Source: Diphasiastrum complanatum (lineage: Eukaryota; Streptophyta; Lycopodiopsida; Lycopodiales; Lycopodiaceae). Taken from it: a stretch of 64,000 nucleotides of DNA. The DNA lies in the NCBI GenBank assembly GCA_029204225.1, contig CM055103.1:43968604-44032603 (forward strand), read 5' to 3'. Positions 1 through 11,890 of this stretch are shown here, in pieces. Position 1 is the stretch's first letter, and the number at the start of each line of letters is the position of its first letter. Both the position numbers and the translations under genes were made by a program. The notes under the pieces were generated by a model that was given only the letters and a program-made list of their open reading frames with translations, was not told the DNA's origin and did not search any database.

Positions 1-450
1 GATGTTCCTGCTGATTTCTATGGGGTTCTTCACAGGTCCATGTTTGATGGTTCCCTCGCTATTGGTGATCAGGTTGTATCTTCTTTCGCTTTACTCCATG
101 GATCTCCGCTTGAGGTTTGTGAACCGCCTCATGATATTTCTACAGTTCCTTACATGATTCATGCGCCTTTGGCCCTTACCGTTACACATTTTCCATCCGA
201 GGATATGCGCCAGATGGTCACTATTACTTATTTAGGGTATTTATATGCTGGGATCTTTCTAGATGAGTATACGGGCATCCTTCAGACTCCTTGTGTTTCT
301 ACATATAGGTTTGTTGCAGTCCATGCCGATGCTATGGATATATGGCATTCCTGGTTATTACGTATAGCTTGGTTTCCATTTGGACATGTTGATTGGTGCT
401 GGTTTTTCCATATTACTGATCGCCTATGGTGCGGATATCCATCTCTATGA
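1..450 (+). pseudogene. Polyprotein segment downstream of the protease, partial
   Basis: The reading frame is open from the window edge to a stop at 450. It matches the C-terminal part of the protease-containing frame in the element at 22873-29914 (there at 26868-27689, minus strand). The shared segment includes the words FDGSLAIGDQVVSSFALLHG and MVTITYLGYLYA. In the autonomous relative the RT begins soon after the protease; here the RT is absent and this sequence stands in its place. I recognise no domain in it. It may be translated as part of gag-protease, or it may be untranslated filler. Confidence 0.5.
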
Positions 451-1924
451 TTATGCATGTGGCTCTCTATCTGTTCCTTGGATTGTTGCTCATTGTCAGG
501 CTTGGCATATCCTGATGCCTTGGGTTATTGCCTCCTTTCCAGCTACTGTTTGTCCAGGTGATCTTCAAATTCCCCGTCATTTCAGGTTGCTCCATAATGC
601 TTGGTCTCTGATGCTGAGTTGCCACTTTGTTCTGGTTTTCCGAGACCATCAGAGTACCTTGAGAGAGTTCCTTCTCCTCTCTTGGATAGTTTTCGTGGAT
701 GTTGCCACCATATACTTCAGTATTGCTCATATGTGCTTTGATACTCATCCCCAGCTACATGTGGATATTGATCCGATGCTTGCTACTGATGTTGGGGATC
801 ATGTTCCTCGTTCCAGTGCATTTCTTCTATTCCTCACTTGTGCGCCTGGTGTGTACTTTGGGATTACACTTGCAGCCAGTTCCAATGGGTCATCCGATTC
901 TCCATCCGTTTTTGGTGTATCCTATGATCGATTGGTATGTCCATATGAGGTCTTTCTGGATGAGTTTTTCGGCTACAGTTTTTCAGTTGAGGCCTCTACT
1001 GTTTCTAGATTTGTTGCTATTGTTTTTATGCATCATGTTTTTTTAGATGATGCATTGATTTCTTGGAGCTTCTGGAGCTTTTGGCATGCTGCTCTTCTCG
1101 TGATAGGGACCTTGAAGGTACCGTGTGCCATTGCTACTTCTCATTCATGGGCCTTATGGATACCTTGGGCTTTTGACCATGCTGGTGCACATTTCTCCAT
1201 TTTAGCTATCCTTTGTTGGGATGATCTCTTTATGATCCATGTTTCCTGGCATATCGCTTGCTTTTCCATGCTATTACAGCGTGCCTATCATCCTGCTTAT
1301 GTTCCTACTCCTTGGTGCTGGTCTTCCGATGCTGCTATCTTTTCTTGGGGCACCTATATCACTGAGTTTGCACATATGGTTGATGGTTACGTGTATGATG
1401 CGGCTATTCATGATGAGTGTCCATCTCTTTTCCAGTTTCCTTATTGGCTTCCCGTTGCTGATGCAGTTCTACCTTCTCGGGCTTTTTGGATACCTTGGTA
1501 TGATGTCCCTATCTTTTGGGCTGATCCTCTACTATCTTGGGCATTACGGATACCTTGGCATTCCTGGTTGCTGCTTGATCTTCTTCTGGTTCCTTGGCAT
1601 TCCTGGTTGTTCCATATTGCTTGGTTTCAGATGACGCGGCCGAGATGTTCCCTTCATCGCCATGATGTTGATCATGAGTTGTTCCCTTTCTTACCAGCTG
1701 CCATTCACCAGGTTCGCCTTCACCATAGTCGATGCTACCGACAAATTCAGATTTTGGTCCAGTTGGATGGTCGTCTTGTTGAGGAGGCCACATGGGAGCC
1801 TATTGATGTCTTTTATCATACACCATCACTTGCGGATCAGGATCGTGCCCTTGCTGCACTTGTTGATTCCTCTACATCAGATGTTGCTCTAGTTGTTGAT
1901 GCACCAGGGCTTGCTGCTGTTTGA
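380..1924 (+). CDS. Cryptic 514-codon ORF ending in a chromodomain-like tail
   Basis: This is an uninterrupted frame of 514 codons. Residues of roughly 1-415 have odd composition, rich in W, H, F, I and P, with recurring words such as WHSWLL, IPWHSW and LRIAW; I match them to no known domain. The last ~85 residues (FPFLPAAIHQVRLHH..., LVEEATWEPIDVFYH) match the chromodomain end of the autonomous integrase at 60472-61749. The cryptic part recurs in the element at 22873-29914 and in degenerate sequence at about 7-9 kb, so it is a family feature. The lack of stops in this copy may mean selection or chance; the other copies are broken. Function unknown. Confidence 0.45.
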   Translation: MDMLIGAGFSILLIAYGADIHLYDYACGSLSVPWIVAHCQAWHILMPWVIASFPATVCPGDLQIPRHFRLLHNAWSLMLSCHFVLVFRDHQSTLREFLLLSWIVFVDVATIYFSIAHMCFDTHPQLHVDIDPMLATDVGDHVPRSSAFLLFLTCAPGVYFGITLAASSNGSSDSPSVFGVSYDRLVCPYEVFLDEFFGYSFSVEASTVSRFVAIVFMHHVFLDDALISWSFWSFWHAALLVIGTLKVPCAIATSHSWALWIPWAFDHAGAHFSILAILCWDDLFMIHVSWHIACFSMLLQRAYHPAYVPTPWCWSSDAAIFSWGTYITEFAHMVDGYVYDAAIHDECPSLFQFPYWLPVADAVLPSRAFWIPWYDVPIFWADPLLSWALRIPWHSWLLLDLLLVPWHSWLFHIAWFQMTRPRCSLHRHDVDHELFPFLPAAIHQVRLHHSRCYRQIQILVQLDGRLVEEATWEPIDVFYHTPSLADQDRALAALVDSSTSDVALVVDAPGLAAV

Positions 1925-1969
1925 TCCAGTTTCTTTTCGGCAGTTGGGTCTTTTTTTTGTGTCGGGGAG

Positions 1970-2409
1970 AGTTATGTACTTGGCTCATTACATTCGCTCG
2001 GTTCATTTACATTTACTTTACTTTATGCATAAGCAGGGCCTGCCCTTTTTATTCATTAGTGACACTTAGACTATATGGTTGGCCTTTGGCCTTATTATTC
2101 ATTATTAGGCCATTTGGACATATTACTGGAGAGTGGGGGCCTTCTTGGAGGGCGCACTATTTTCCCTCCCAGTTGGGCCCTAGCCACCGGAAGCTTCCTT
2201 TTAGGGCTTCCTCTTGGCTATAAGTAGGGAAATTGTGTCATTTGTTATTCAGCTGATGATATTGATCTCTCTCTTTAGTCTCCTTAATCTCTCTCTTTCC
2301 TGCTATCTAGGGCTAAGTCTTGCTTATGTGCTGCTTTCATAGCTTAAGTCTTGCTTATGTGATGCTTTCATAACTTAGCTCTAGATCAGTTGTGGCTCCA
2401 TTCGTAACT
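1970..2409 (+). repeat. 3' LTR of non-autonomous Ty3-like element
   Basis: This 440-bp LTR begins AGTTATG and ends CGTAACT. It aligns over its length with the two 443-bp LTRs at 22873-23315 and 29472-29914. Near its 3' end are two tandem 31-bp units (about 2314-2383), also present in the other copies. It also holds the block GGAGGGCGCACTATTTTCCC (around 2148), shared with the LTR at 59929-60395. The terminal AGTTA/TAACT ends are not the usual TG/CA. Confidence 0.8.
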
Positions 2410-2444
2410 CCCACGGGTGCCCAAAAGAAAAAGACGTTAATAAA

Positions 2445-2498
<54 letters not shown>
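2410..2498 (+). repeat. LINE 3' tail remnant with (TC)n
   Basis: The sequence CCCACGGGTGCC, then AAAAGACGTTAATAAAGC, then (TC)n at 2449-2498 matches the 3' end of the LINE subfamily seen intact at 30201-30306. The left half of the hairpin was cut off by the LTR element, so only the last ~90 bp of the LINE is visible here. Confidence 0.7.
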
Positions 2499-2500
<2 letters not shown>

Positions 2501-4560
2501 GGTTTCCAAAAATGAATGTACTACTGTAAAAAGCTAATTGGACAGCGATTTGCCATCACCAAATCGTTGCACATTATATGTAACTAAATTGCAGTTGGAA
2601 GGCGCTGATTTCTCAGCCACAAATCACATTTTTTGAGTTCATTTTTCACATAGCTTGAGCGCTGGGTTTCCAGCCTCAGATCGCGATATTAATATCCGAT
2701 TTTCTCAGAAAATTGGGTGCATATATTTGTTGTAGATTGCATTTACTACATATTCTGGCTGTGAATTGCATTTTACAATGCTTGTGTAATCAGCAATCAT
2801 CATTATCACATCACAAGTTGTATTTACTATTGATAACCGCCGCCTTACCATCACTCTCTCTACGAGCAGTATGACGCTTGTGTAATCAGCAATCATCATT
2901 ATCACATCACAAGTTGTATGTACAACGATGGAACTACCATGTATTTACTGTTGATGACCGCCGCCTTACCACCACTCTCTCTACGAGCAGTATGATGTTT
3001 TTTCCACATTTGTTTGATCACATGCTAGCTCACATTGGACAGCGATTGTTACTTTCACACTGCCATATTTATGTAGTAAGCCTTTGTTATGCTCTAATCT
3101 TTATAACGAATATACGTTTCAATATGATTATGGTTTCACAGCTAAGTCACAATAAGTGACAATGATTTGCGAATCCACGTTTTTGGTGTGAAGCTCTCGT
3201 TATAGCATTTCTAAATCAATCCATTATGTACACACTATCTAGTTAAGGTTTTGTGATAGCTTTTGAAAGGAGTAACAATAGATTGGGATGAATCCGTTTT
3301 TATACATAGAGTTTAGCTTGTTATGAGACAAGTATATGTTGAATACTCATCGTATGTTGACACATTACCTCTTGAACTAAGACATATACATTGTTGATTA
3401 GTAAAAAGCACAAAGAGTCATGGCATCCACACAAGAACATACAACATCACTTATCCAGGTTAGTAATATGAGACCCTTGATGAGTTTTTGCGGATGCTAT
3501 CGGGAGGGATACCAAGAATTGGGAAATGTCATGCGCAAATCGCATTGAAATCAATAATTTTTAGCATAACCTGCTGGACATTTACGATAGACTTGCTTTT
3601 TTGTACTTTGTTACAAAGAATAGGAATCTCAACTACCTAAGCTAAATAGCAAGAATTGCCTTAACAATTCAACACACCTTTTCTCATTTAAAACATAACA
3701 TTTCACATTATGAATCTTTTTGTTTTATCATTGTCTAAACAAAATTGGTCGTTATTTGTAGAAAATTAGGTATCTCGGCTTGAAACCTCTTGAGACACAT
3801 GGATTTGTGCAAGAGTGTTGGTATCCAAATGGATTAGTATGGTATGGATTTTCCCTAATACTGACATGGGTATACCTGCCATACCTAATGTTATTAAAAC
3901 GTCTTGATTTACTATATTGTAAGTCTAGCTCATTCCGTTAGGTACACATACTATGATGATAGAATATGTCTTGTGAATACCTTAAAAGCATGGATATGCT
4001 CAGGGAAATTGATATTGGTATACGACCTATTGGGTTCACTCAACGGTCATAAGGCTCGGAATGGCATGGATTTGCCCCGAGACCTAGCTATGTGTCCATG
4101 TCGTACCTATTACTACGCATTGAATGATTATGGTTAACTTAGCATACTTCTGATTGTTTTATTATGTTTGATATGGACCTATACCCTGGACACTGATCAG
4201 TATGCCATCTGCCCTGATACGGTAAAATCAGGAGTTCCATCGCTAGTACTTATACTTGAATGGGAAGAACTATATTTCACAAATGTTATTTATGTTTTTA
4301 AGTTGTTAGACTTGTTTTTGACATGGATAACAACTGACACTCAGCTTTGACACCTATCTTCCTCGCTGTGCTAACTTGCGCGGTCTTGTGTGGTGGGATG
4401 GTGACAGGTACTAGCTGGATGTCTTAAAATAAGTTTTGCTTTACGATGCTTTTTTTAGTACTGTGAGAACTTCTCATCTTTTACTTTACCTAGTTGGAAT
4501 ATGAATAAAGGCTTCAAAGGGTTTAGTCTTGCTTTGTCAAGAGGAACTATGTGTTGTTCT

Positions 4561-4562
<2 letters not shown>
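2499..4562. other. Anonymous AT-rich spacer with a 96-bp direct repeat
   Basis: I recognise no gene. Frames are short (at most ~93 codons) and look random. The one clear structure is a direct repeat: the segment starting GCTTGTGTAATCAGCAATCA at 2780 recurs at 2876 and runs to about 3000, each copy ending near CTCTCTCTACGAGCAGTATG. The second copy holds about 26 extra bases. From 3000 to 4560 I see nothing. Confidence 0.5.
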
Positions 4563-4636
<74 letters not shown>

Positions 4637-4643
4637 CCCCCCC
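4563..4643 (+). repeat. (TC)n followed by (C)n
   Basis: A pure TC dinucleotide tract (4563-4634) runs into about ten C residues. It is directly followed by LINE-derived sequence, the same arrangement as at other LINE 5' junctions in the window. The sequence upstream of the tract is not an obvious LINE tail. Confidence 0.9.
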
Positions 4644-5075
4644 AGCACTCAGGCTCAGATTACCTCCTCTAGGAGACAGTCATGCCGAGATACAGAGTCA
4701 GACGATGACGATGATCACTCCCTCACAGATATTAGAGACAGTGCACCACTCATATTCATGCCGCAACTCGTACTACCCGTCCTATCACGAGTGCACACAT
4801 CTTCCGCCCTCCTAGACAATGTCAGCGACAACCAGTACTATCTCATGTTGCAGCTCGTATCACATCCTTTTTCAGCAGCAGTGCAGGATGATATGCTCTA
4901 CATTAGCTTTTCCTATGCTCCTACTTATTGGCTTCAGTTTATAGTATTTAGTTACGTTGCTCTTTTCTTATGCATAGTCTTTGGAGACGTTTATATACGC
5001 CCCCACAGTTACCACATACTTGACATGTACTTTTATTTGTCTTATATGCCTTTTGGCACGGAAAAGACATTAATA

Positions 5076-5157
<82 letters not shown>
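4644..5157 (+). mobile_element. LINE K, 5'-truncated 3' end with (TC)n tail
   Basis: Bases 4644-4815 align with the ORF2 end and start of the 3' UTR of LINE F (33640-33820), sharing words such as AGATTACCTCCT and ATTAGAGACA. The rest is 3' UTR, with the ACGTTTATATACGCCCCCAC and CTTGACATGTAC stretches seen in other copies, then a hairpin TGCC-TTTT-GGCA (5047-5058), AAAAGACATTAATAAAGC and a 79-bp (TC)n tail. No coding capacity remains. It starts right at a (TC)n/(C)n tract. Confidence 0.75.
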
Positions 5158-5860
<703 letters not shown>

Positions 5861-8800
5861 ATGTGTGGCCAACTTATGAGGACTACATGTGTTTATTAAT
5901 GGCTACAAACTAGCCTATACACATGAACAACAAGATACATTAGCGGATATGAGGGAAAAGGATCCAAGACAATTATGACCTAAATCAAAGACATCAATGA
6001 AGTAGAAATTGACATTTCAAGTACCAATCTAACAATCTTTCATGAAGAATGGCAAATACCATCACCCAAAATCAATGGTTAAAGCCCTACAAGTAATAGC
6101 AAGGGCATGAATTCTCCAATGAAGAGCCCAAGCACTACCATAACATAACCTAAGAAATGAATGTCCCTAGGCCCTACTTACACCCAATAGGAGCATCAAT
6201 ATAGAAGCTTCTAGACATGTAGCCTAAGCTTACCCAAAATAGGGTCATAGGAGGGAAAATAGTGCATCCTCTTGGAAAGTCTGCGCCCTTCTAATACGGC
6301 CGCTACTTTAGTACCAAGAGTAATAGTTGGGGCCCTTGGCCAGTCCTAAACCTAAATGCTAAAAAAAAAAGGCTCTTAAGCTTGTATATGAATAAAAAGG
6401 GCTCATGGACAACAAATGAATCTTGGCCTTGTAATTACATGCAATCTATGAACCCAATTGGGTGACAAAGATGATGTCTCACGAGGACTACCATCCCAAA
6501 AGTACGAAACCGGTATAGTGAATTTTCTCTAATAAGATCAAGCATCACAATAAGAGCACTGAACACGAGAATTTGCTAATATAGGCACAAATGTAAACAA
6601 GATAAGGCATCACAATGATCCCAAGCAAATTGGAGAAGCCAACCATGCTAAACCCTAAACAATGGAAGTGAAGAGGTATCGATGTCCCAAGCTACCCGTA
6701 AAAACCATGTGTGTTGACTACTAGCAAAAAGAACATAAGCAAATACATCCTAGGCTAGGCATCTTGATCAAGAATGCAACAAAGCATCAATGAGAAACTC
6801 AAAAAAGGTAAACCATGAAAACCATTCCTGCCAAGCATGTCGACCATGTGCTAGGTACCCCCAAACATGCTACATCATCATAAAACCAGATTCACGAATG
6901 TGAAGGAGCCAAAGTACCTGAGATCATATGAAGAAAGAAAAACTTGGCGGGATCTATCAAGATGTATCAACATGGTGTAATCTTCAAAATAAAGCAAGTC
7001 TCTATTTCTGACAAAAGAAATTAGTGGTCGTACAAAAACCACGCATATATGTGGAGTTCAAACCGGAGCTGCATCAATAATAGTAGGAACATTATGGACC
7101 TTAGTACAATTTGAACATGTATGCGAGTCTCTCGTAAATGCACCTGATCCTCATATGAAAAAATATTTGGTCTGCCAAAACATACCGAAGGCAGAACCTA
7201 TGAATGTCCTACTATTTGATCTGTAAAGGTCGAGTGATCCTGGAGCTCAAATAGAAATACACTCAAACAACGCAAATAGCCCACGTACCACATGAAAGAA
7301 TGAACATCATAGCACCAATGTTGTAGCAAAAACGATGAGACAACATGAAATGGCTGCTACTAGTAAATAGACATGAATGCCAAGGAATATCAAAATCCCC
7401 AACCACTTGATACACCACACCTAGCATTCGGAGAGTATACAAGTAATAAAACAGCTCCACCATGCTTTGCTAAAAGAATTGGCATAGCAAGATGCTAATA
7501 CCATAATAAGTATGCCAAGATTTTCATAAAGACCATGAATGCATGAGCATAGCTGCTACAAAGGACTCACAAGGGGCAGCCAAAGGAAACCAGACCCATA
7601 CCATATATCATTAGTATTATGAACACAATTCCAATTATTGGTATCAAATGACGGCTAAAGCCCTACAAGCAGTAGCTAAGCATAGACGAGATCTCCCACA
7701 AAGAGCCCAAGCAATACTTGTTAGAAGAGAAGGAAAACAATAATCTACCTAATGACAAAATGATAGCCCTATATATACTATCTAGATGCCCTTAGTGCAA
7801 CCTTTTAGGCAAAATTAGGGCACTTGGTTCCCATAAGGACATGCCCTTGGCTTTTAAATGAAACCAAATTGCTAAACCCTAAAAACTTGAAGAAAGGCTC
7901 CAAGCAATAGCTATGATATTAGCAAATCGTAAACAATTCTGAAAATTAAACTGTCGAAAAATGCATGCACCAATGGAGATTTGAAGGAGCGAATAAGTCA
8001 TCACAACAAGTATTCCAAAAATGAGACAGAATAATCCACTAATCATAGCACATCAACTATAAAATATTGCCCTCAATGGCAGAAGATAAAACTGAGACCC
8101 AGATAAATGTAGCTACTAAAACTGAAATTGTGAAACTACTTCAAAAAACAAAAATTAATAAAAATAGAAAAAAAAAAAAAAAAACAACTACCATAAGACA
8201 AGTTGCATAAAGGAATCCAAGAGAGAATGAAGCTCTCTCAAGGCACTCAGCCAATGGAGATGCAAGAAGAAATTCAATGAAGATTGAAACTCTCACATGG
8301 GCCATGCATCCTGATAGCCCAAGCATTCCATAGAGAAATGTCACCATATAGGACCCTAACAACTGAGATACCCAAAGCCAATCAAATGGCCCAAGAATAC
8401 CACCGAAAGACGACATCTTGGCAACCATAGCAACATGACAACCACATCGAAGGCCAAGCAATATGCGACAACCAGGAACGCCAAGGAACCTGCAGTAGAT
8501 CATGCAGCAACCAGTAATGCCAAGGAATTTAAAGTATAAATAGATCACCTTGACAAATGGTGGTAATGAACACCTAACCATAAAAGATTGGAGAACCATT
8601 CAGCATATTTCAAACCTATGGAATGTCATCTGAACAAGGCCTGAATACGAACTATATCTGACCACCAATACATGAGCAACCATCTACCAATGTAACTGAT
8701 GAAAAATAGTTTGGGGTAAGGATCAAGTGTAAGTAATGGAACCAAGGATAGTCACCAACAGCATGAGGATACTAGCATCAAGGAACAAACCATGAATATC

Positions 8801-9190
8801 AAACTATGAGCCTGGGTATAGCAACCATGAAGTCCCATGGACAACTAATGGGCTAGAAGCGAAAAACTCATCGGAAAGAGCCTCAACAAAACATGCGAAA
8901 TGGACAAGTGCAACCATCAAAAATATATCCCGTGAACGAATGGAACCATCAATTGGAAGTGCAAGAAGTATAGTGGCAACTGAAGCCATTGGCATAAGGG
9001 AAGTAGTAGCACCAATAGAACCAAGAAGAAGATGAACATACCGTCGCTCCACCAAATGAAGGTAACTATGCCAAACTATATGACTACTATGCAAGTGCTC
9101 CCATAATTGACGTAGTGTCTTCCTTACAAACAGCCACGAATACAATCTATCAGGAGGTTGGAGTTGTGCCATCACAAGCAATCAAACAAC
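5861..9190 (-). mobile_element. Degenerate LTR-retrotransposon sequence related to the non-autonomous Ty3 family
   Basis: Two stretches resemble the LTR at 59929-60395. They share words such as TAAAGCCCTACAAG (near 6076 and 7665), CTCC..GAAGAGCCCAAGCA and, in the first copy, GAGGGAAAATAGTGC (6252). The DNA after each stretch carries minus-strand versions of the cryptic region at 330-1640, for example the complement of GGCATTCCTGGTT near 7372 and 8475 and the words IPWHS and GVPGC in translation. The reading frames are broken; the longest are 60-150 codons. I could not define primer site, target duplication or exact ends. It is probably one or two old nested elements. Confidence 0.45.
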
Positions 9191-9194
9191 TGAA

Positions 9195-9480
9195 GTGCAG
9201 CAAAAAGCAGCACCATATAGAGGTGTTATCTTGGGCAAACATCCTGAAACGTCTTGGTAAATCCGAAGCTTCATCTTCTTTCATTTCGGCCATGCTTTGT
9301 CAAGATTGCGAGAGCGTAAAGCTCTCAATGTTCATGTTAGAGGCACTCTAGACTCCCAAAGTACACTTGTTGAATCCAAACTGTTCTTGGAATCACACAC
9401 CACAATTGAGGACTAGATACCAGTTGTCGTACAAAGAAAGATGTTGATATCCTTGTTCTACACGTTACTTCGATCGATGA
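9195..9480 (+). pseudogene. LINE ORF1 remnant
   Basis: A short fragment translates to the junction between coiled coil and RNA-binding domain of the LINE ORF1: SWANILKRLGKSEASSSFIS, then after a frameshift words like LNVHVRGTLDS. LINE G shows WASLLKGGN...SSFIAATLSE at the same place. Both ends are lost, and it sits at the edge of the degenerate LTR-element region. Confidence 0.6.
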
Positions 9481-9885
9481 TAGACTTGAAGTGAGGTAAA
9501 ATTATTTCAACCACCTGGCTAGAGAGATATGCATTAGCCACCACATGAGCATCTTCAATTGAAGTCACTTATGTCTCTTATACTATTCATCACACAAGGG
9601 ACAACCGACACACCAAATTGTTCACCAGCCATGCATGATTCTTTTACCACACATGACATCATAAATGCATTCATTGAGTCTGAGAGAGAATTATCACACT
9701 AAGCCTTAGCTTGCCACTATTTGTGATACTTAGAGATCCTATGCTACTTTTTACTATGTAAATAAGTTATCTTAGAATAGTTCGTTATTCAAGATGATTT
9801 CTATCTCCCATCATCTAAACATAAACAAGCAATTGTACACTTTTCATCTTGTGAGCAAATTGTTAGGTATAAAAAACATAACTGG

Positions 9886-9887
<2 letters not shown>
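9481..9887. other. Anonymous spacer
   Basis: I see no coding, repeat or RNA signature in this stretch. It ends at a (TC)n tract (9888-9932) without the usual TTAATAAAGC signature upstream. Confidence 0.4.

Positions 9888-9932
<45 letters not shown>
9888..9932 (+). repeat. (TC)n tract at the 5' junction of LINE A
   Basis: A 45-bp TC tract with one G interruption. LINE A begins directly after it, repeating the (TC)n/LINE 5' junction pattern of the window. Confidence 0.85.
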
Positions 9933-9933
<1 letters not shown>

Positions 9934-11268
9934 CCCACTGCTGGTTGGCACGATGGTGCAGCCCGCTGGCTGGCGCGATGGTGCTGCTGACTGCTGGCCC
10001 ATCTGGTTGTGATGGCCACTTGCTGGCTCGAGCTGCCTCAGCGCTAGCGCCTTCTGCTGCCACTGGAGATTTGCTCCTCCATCGCGCTTGCTCTGCCTGA
10101 TGCCCCACGCCTGACGCCCTGCTCCATCGTTACTAAACCAGGTCAACCATCGCTGGCTGTCATTGCCCTGAATCCCACATTCTAGCTGTCTTGCAAATAG
10201 TTTGCTTTGGAATTATGGCCAAGAACAAGAGAACAAGAAAGGGAAGGCTCCGCAGGTATCACCAGCCCCCCCTTCTGAAGAATCCATCATCTAAGCCTCT
10301 GCACCTCTAGCTATCCCTGGTTCTGTTTTACCTTATGCTATTCCTCTCTCTCCCACTTCTGCTTCCACCTCTACTTTTTCTAATACCGAGCCTGCTATTG
10401 CTCTTCCCTTAACCCCATCTCTAGAGGCGCATCCATCAACCTCTTCAATGCTTTTGGCATTCAGTGAAGAGTTTATAAGGGTCTTCGGACTTCTCTCCAA
10501 TCACCGGAAAGAAATGGATTCTCATCGAGAGATGATCCTATCAGTGCAAGCACACCTTCAGCAGGTTGTTTCATCCATTACAGAACTCAAGCAGGAAATT
10601 ACAGCCATCAAATATGCAGTACCCTCCCAAGTAGCTACTTCAACTACGATCTAGGACCTCGAAAGTAAAGTGGAGCAGCATCTTACGTCTGTCCAGATTT
10701 TGGGCCGATATTCTCAAAGGTCCAGGTAAATCGGCGAATGCTCCAGTTTCTTTCATTTCTGCTACGCTTACTGAGAGCCGGTTGCGCGAGCAAAAGCTCT
10801 CAATGTCCGTGTTAGAGGCATCCCGGATTCTCAGGATGCTCTTACTGAAGCCACATTTTTTTTGGAAGCTACTCTCCATCATCATGACAAAGGTTTGTGG
10901 AGTACCAAGAAAGATGCTAATACCCTTGTCCTGCGCTTCCTGGACAAAGACCTCGCTTTTGTACAAGTGATGGAAAGAAAAGAGGCTCTGCAAAAAGCAA
11001 GAGACACAGGGAAACATCTCATTTATAGAGACGGTAAAATCCGTTGGAGTTAGAATAGAGTTGAGTTTGAGTTTGAGTTTAATATCCAGTTGACCTTGTA
11101 AATGGTTGCGTTTTCGCACCATACATTCGTGGGCTATTGCATAGTGGTTATAGCTATAGCTCAGTTTTCTTATCCGGTTGACGATACTATCCCGTCTTGT
11201 TTCCATCATACTTGGATGTACTTTTTTTTGTCTTACATACCTTTGGGCATGGAAAAGACATTAATACA

Positions 11269-11332
<64 letters not shown>
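9933..11332 (+). mobile_element. LINE A: ORF1 plus 3' end, no ORF2
   Basis: This copy begins after a (TC)n tract and carries a degenerate ORF1 (10213-11053). It passes straight into a 3' UTR (11054-11270) and ends with a degenerate hairpin (ATACCTTTGGGCAT), AAAAGACATTAATACAGC and a (TC)n tail (11274-11332). ORF2 is wholly absent, so this is an internally deleted, non-autonomous derivative or a subfamily of ORF1-only elements. LINE B starts directly at its tail. Confidence 0.75.
10213..11053 (+). pseudogene. LINE A ORF1 (RNA-binding protein), broken
   Basis: The LINE ORF1 protein binds LINE RNA in the ribonucleoprotein. The likely start is ATG 10213 (MAKNKRTRKG, basic N-terminus). A Ser/Pro-rich stretch follows, then a helix likely to form a coiled coil (about 10448-10654; HRKEMDSHREMILSVQAHLQ). 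The RNA-binding part follows in shifted frames: LNVRVRGIPD near 10800, then TKKDANTLVLRFLDKD and HLIYRDGKIRWS to the stop at 11053. At least three frameshifts or stops break it, including a TAG at about 10652. Confidence 0.7.
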
Positions 11333-11335
<3 letters not shown>

Positions 11336-11405
11336 CCATGCTTCCCAAAAGGAGATCTCCCACCCCCCCTCGCACTCTACTATTGTTTTGGCAACAACGT
11401 TGCCT

Positions 11406-11890
11406 AAGGTGGCTTCGAGAGGCACGCTCCTGGGCATCTGTATTGAAGAAGGGTACCAAGCCAAGCGCTCCCATATCCTCGATCATTTCAGCGACCATTC
11501 AGGAAGAGAAATCCAGGGAACAAAAGGCCCACAACATTAGGGTCAGAGGGATCCCACAATAGGATGTCATGGCTGAAGCCAAGCGCTTCGCATAGGACTG
11601 ATGGACTAGATACAACATGGAGATCCACCAGAGATGTAGCCACATTGATTATTCGTTTCACTTCCTTGGAGAGTGGTAGAGAGGCTTTGCGGTGCAGAGC
11701 TAAGCTACGTGGTACAACTTTATATGGATGATGACCTCACATATATCCAGGTGGAGGAATGCTTCTTGGTTTCCAAGGGGAGGCTCGAACCTGGGACCTC
11801 ACATATATCCAGGTGGAGGAATGGCGTAAGGCCTTCTAGGAAGCCCAAGAGTCTGGTAGATGGGTTATCTATCGGGATGATGGGTGCATT
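11406..11890 (+). pseudogene. LINE B ORF1 remnant
   Basis: The visible part begins at SWASVLKKGTKPSAPISSII and HNIRVRGIPQ (to 11562), the start of the RNA-binding domain. Stops and shifts follow. Later segments MDDDLTYIQVEE (about 11728) and GRWVIYRDDG (about 11860) mark the C-terminal domain. A 34-bp insertion flanked by a 28-bp duplication (11734-11823) interrupts it. Confidence 0.65.
11762..11795 (-). mobile_element. 34-bp insertion with B-box-like motif and 28-bp target duplication
   Basis: The 28-bp sequence starting ACCTCACATATATCCAGG occurs at 11734-11761 and again, identically, at 11796-11823. The 34 bp between them read on the minus strand as CCCAGGTTCGAGCCTCC and onward, which resembles a tRNA T-arm/B box (GGTTCGAGCC). 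This looks like a severely truncated tRNA-derived SINE or a retrotransposed tRNA fragment. A simple tandem duplication with filler DNA is the alternative. Confidence 0.45.

Larger units (their letters stand above)
1..2409 (+). mobile_element. Non-autonomous Ty3-like LTR retrotransposon, 3' part
   Basis: This is the 3' portion of an LTR retrotransposon whose 5' part lies left of the window. Bases 1-330 match the region that follows the protease in the complete relative at 22873-29914. Next comes a long cryptic coding region, then a chromodomain-like C-terminus ending near 1924, a purine-rich stretch (GTCGGGGAG) and a 440-bp LTR (1970-2409). No reverse transcriptase, RNase H or integrase core is visible, so the element depends on another for movement. 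The LTR ends directly at sequence resembling a LINE 3' end (CCCACGGGTGCC and onward), so it inserted into a LINE tail. The 5' target duplication is outside the window. Confidence 0.8.

Noticed and set aside
380-1924. A host gene encoding a multipass protein
   Set aside because: The frame ends in a retroelement chromodomain, lies directly before an LTR, and its sequence recurs inside another copy of the same element.
3904-4350. Two short ORFs (77 and 60 codons) in the left spacer
   Set aside because: Short, no motif, no neighbour context and no copy elsewhere in the window; consistent with chance.
11762-11823. Repeat pairs as a CRISPR array
   Set aside because: Only two repeats, eukaryotic context and no cas genes. 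The direct repeats fit a target duplication.
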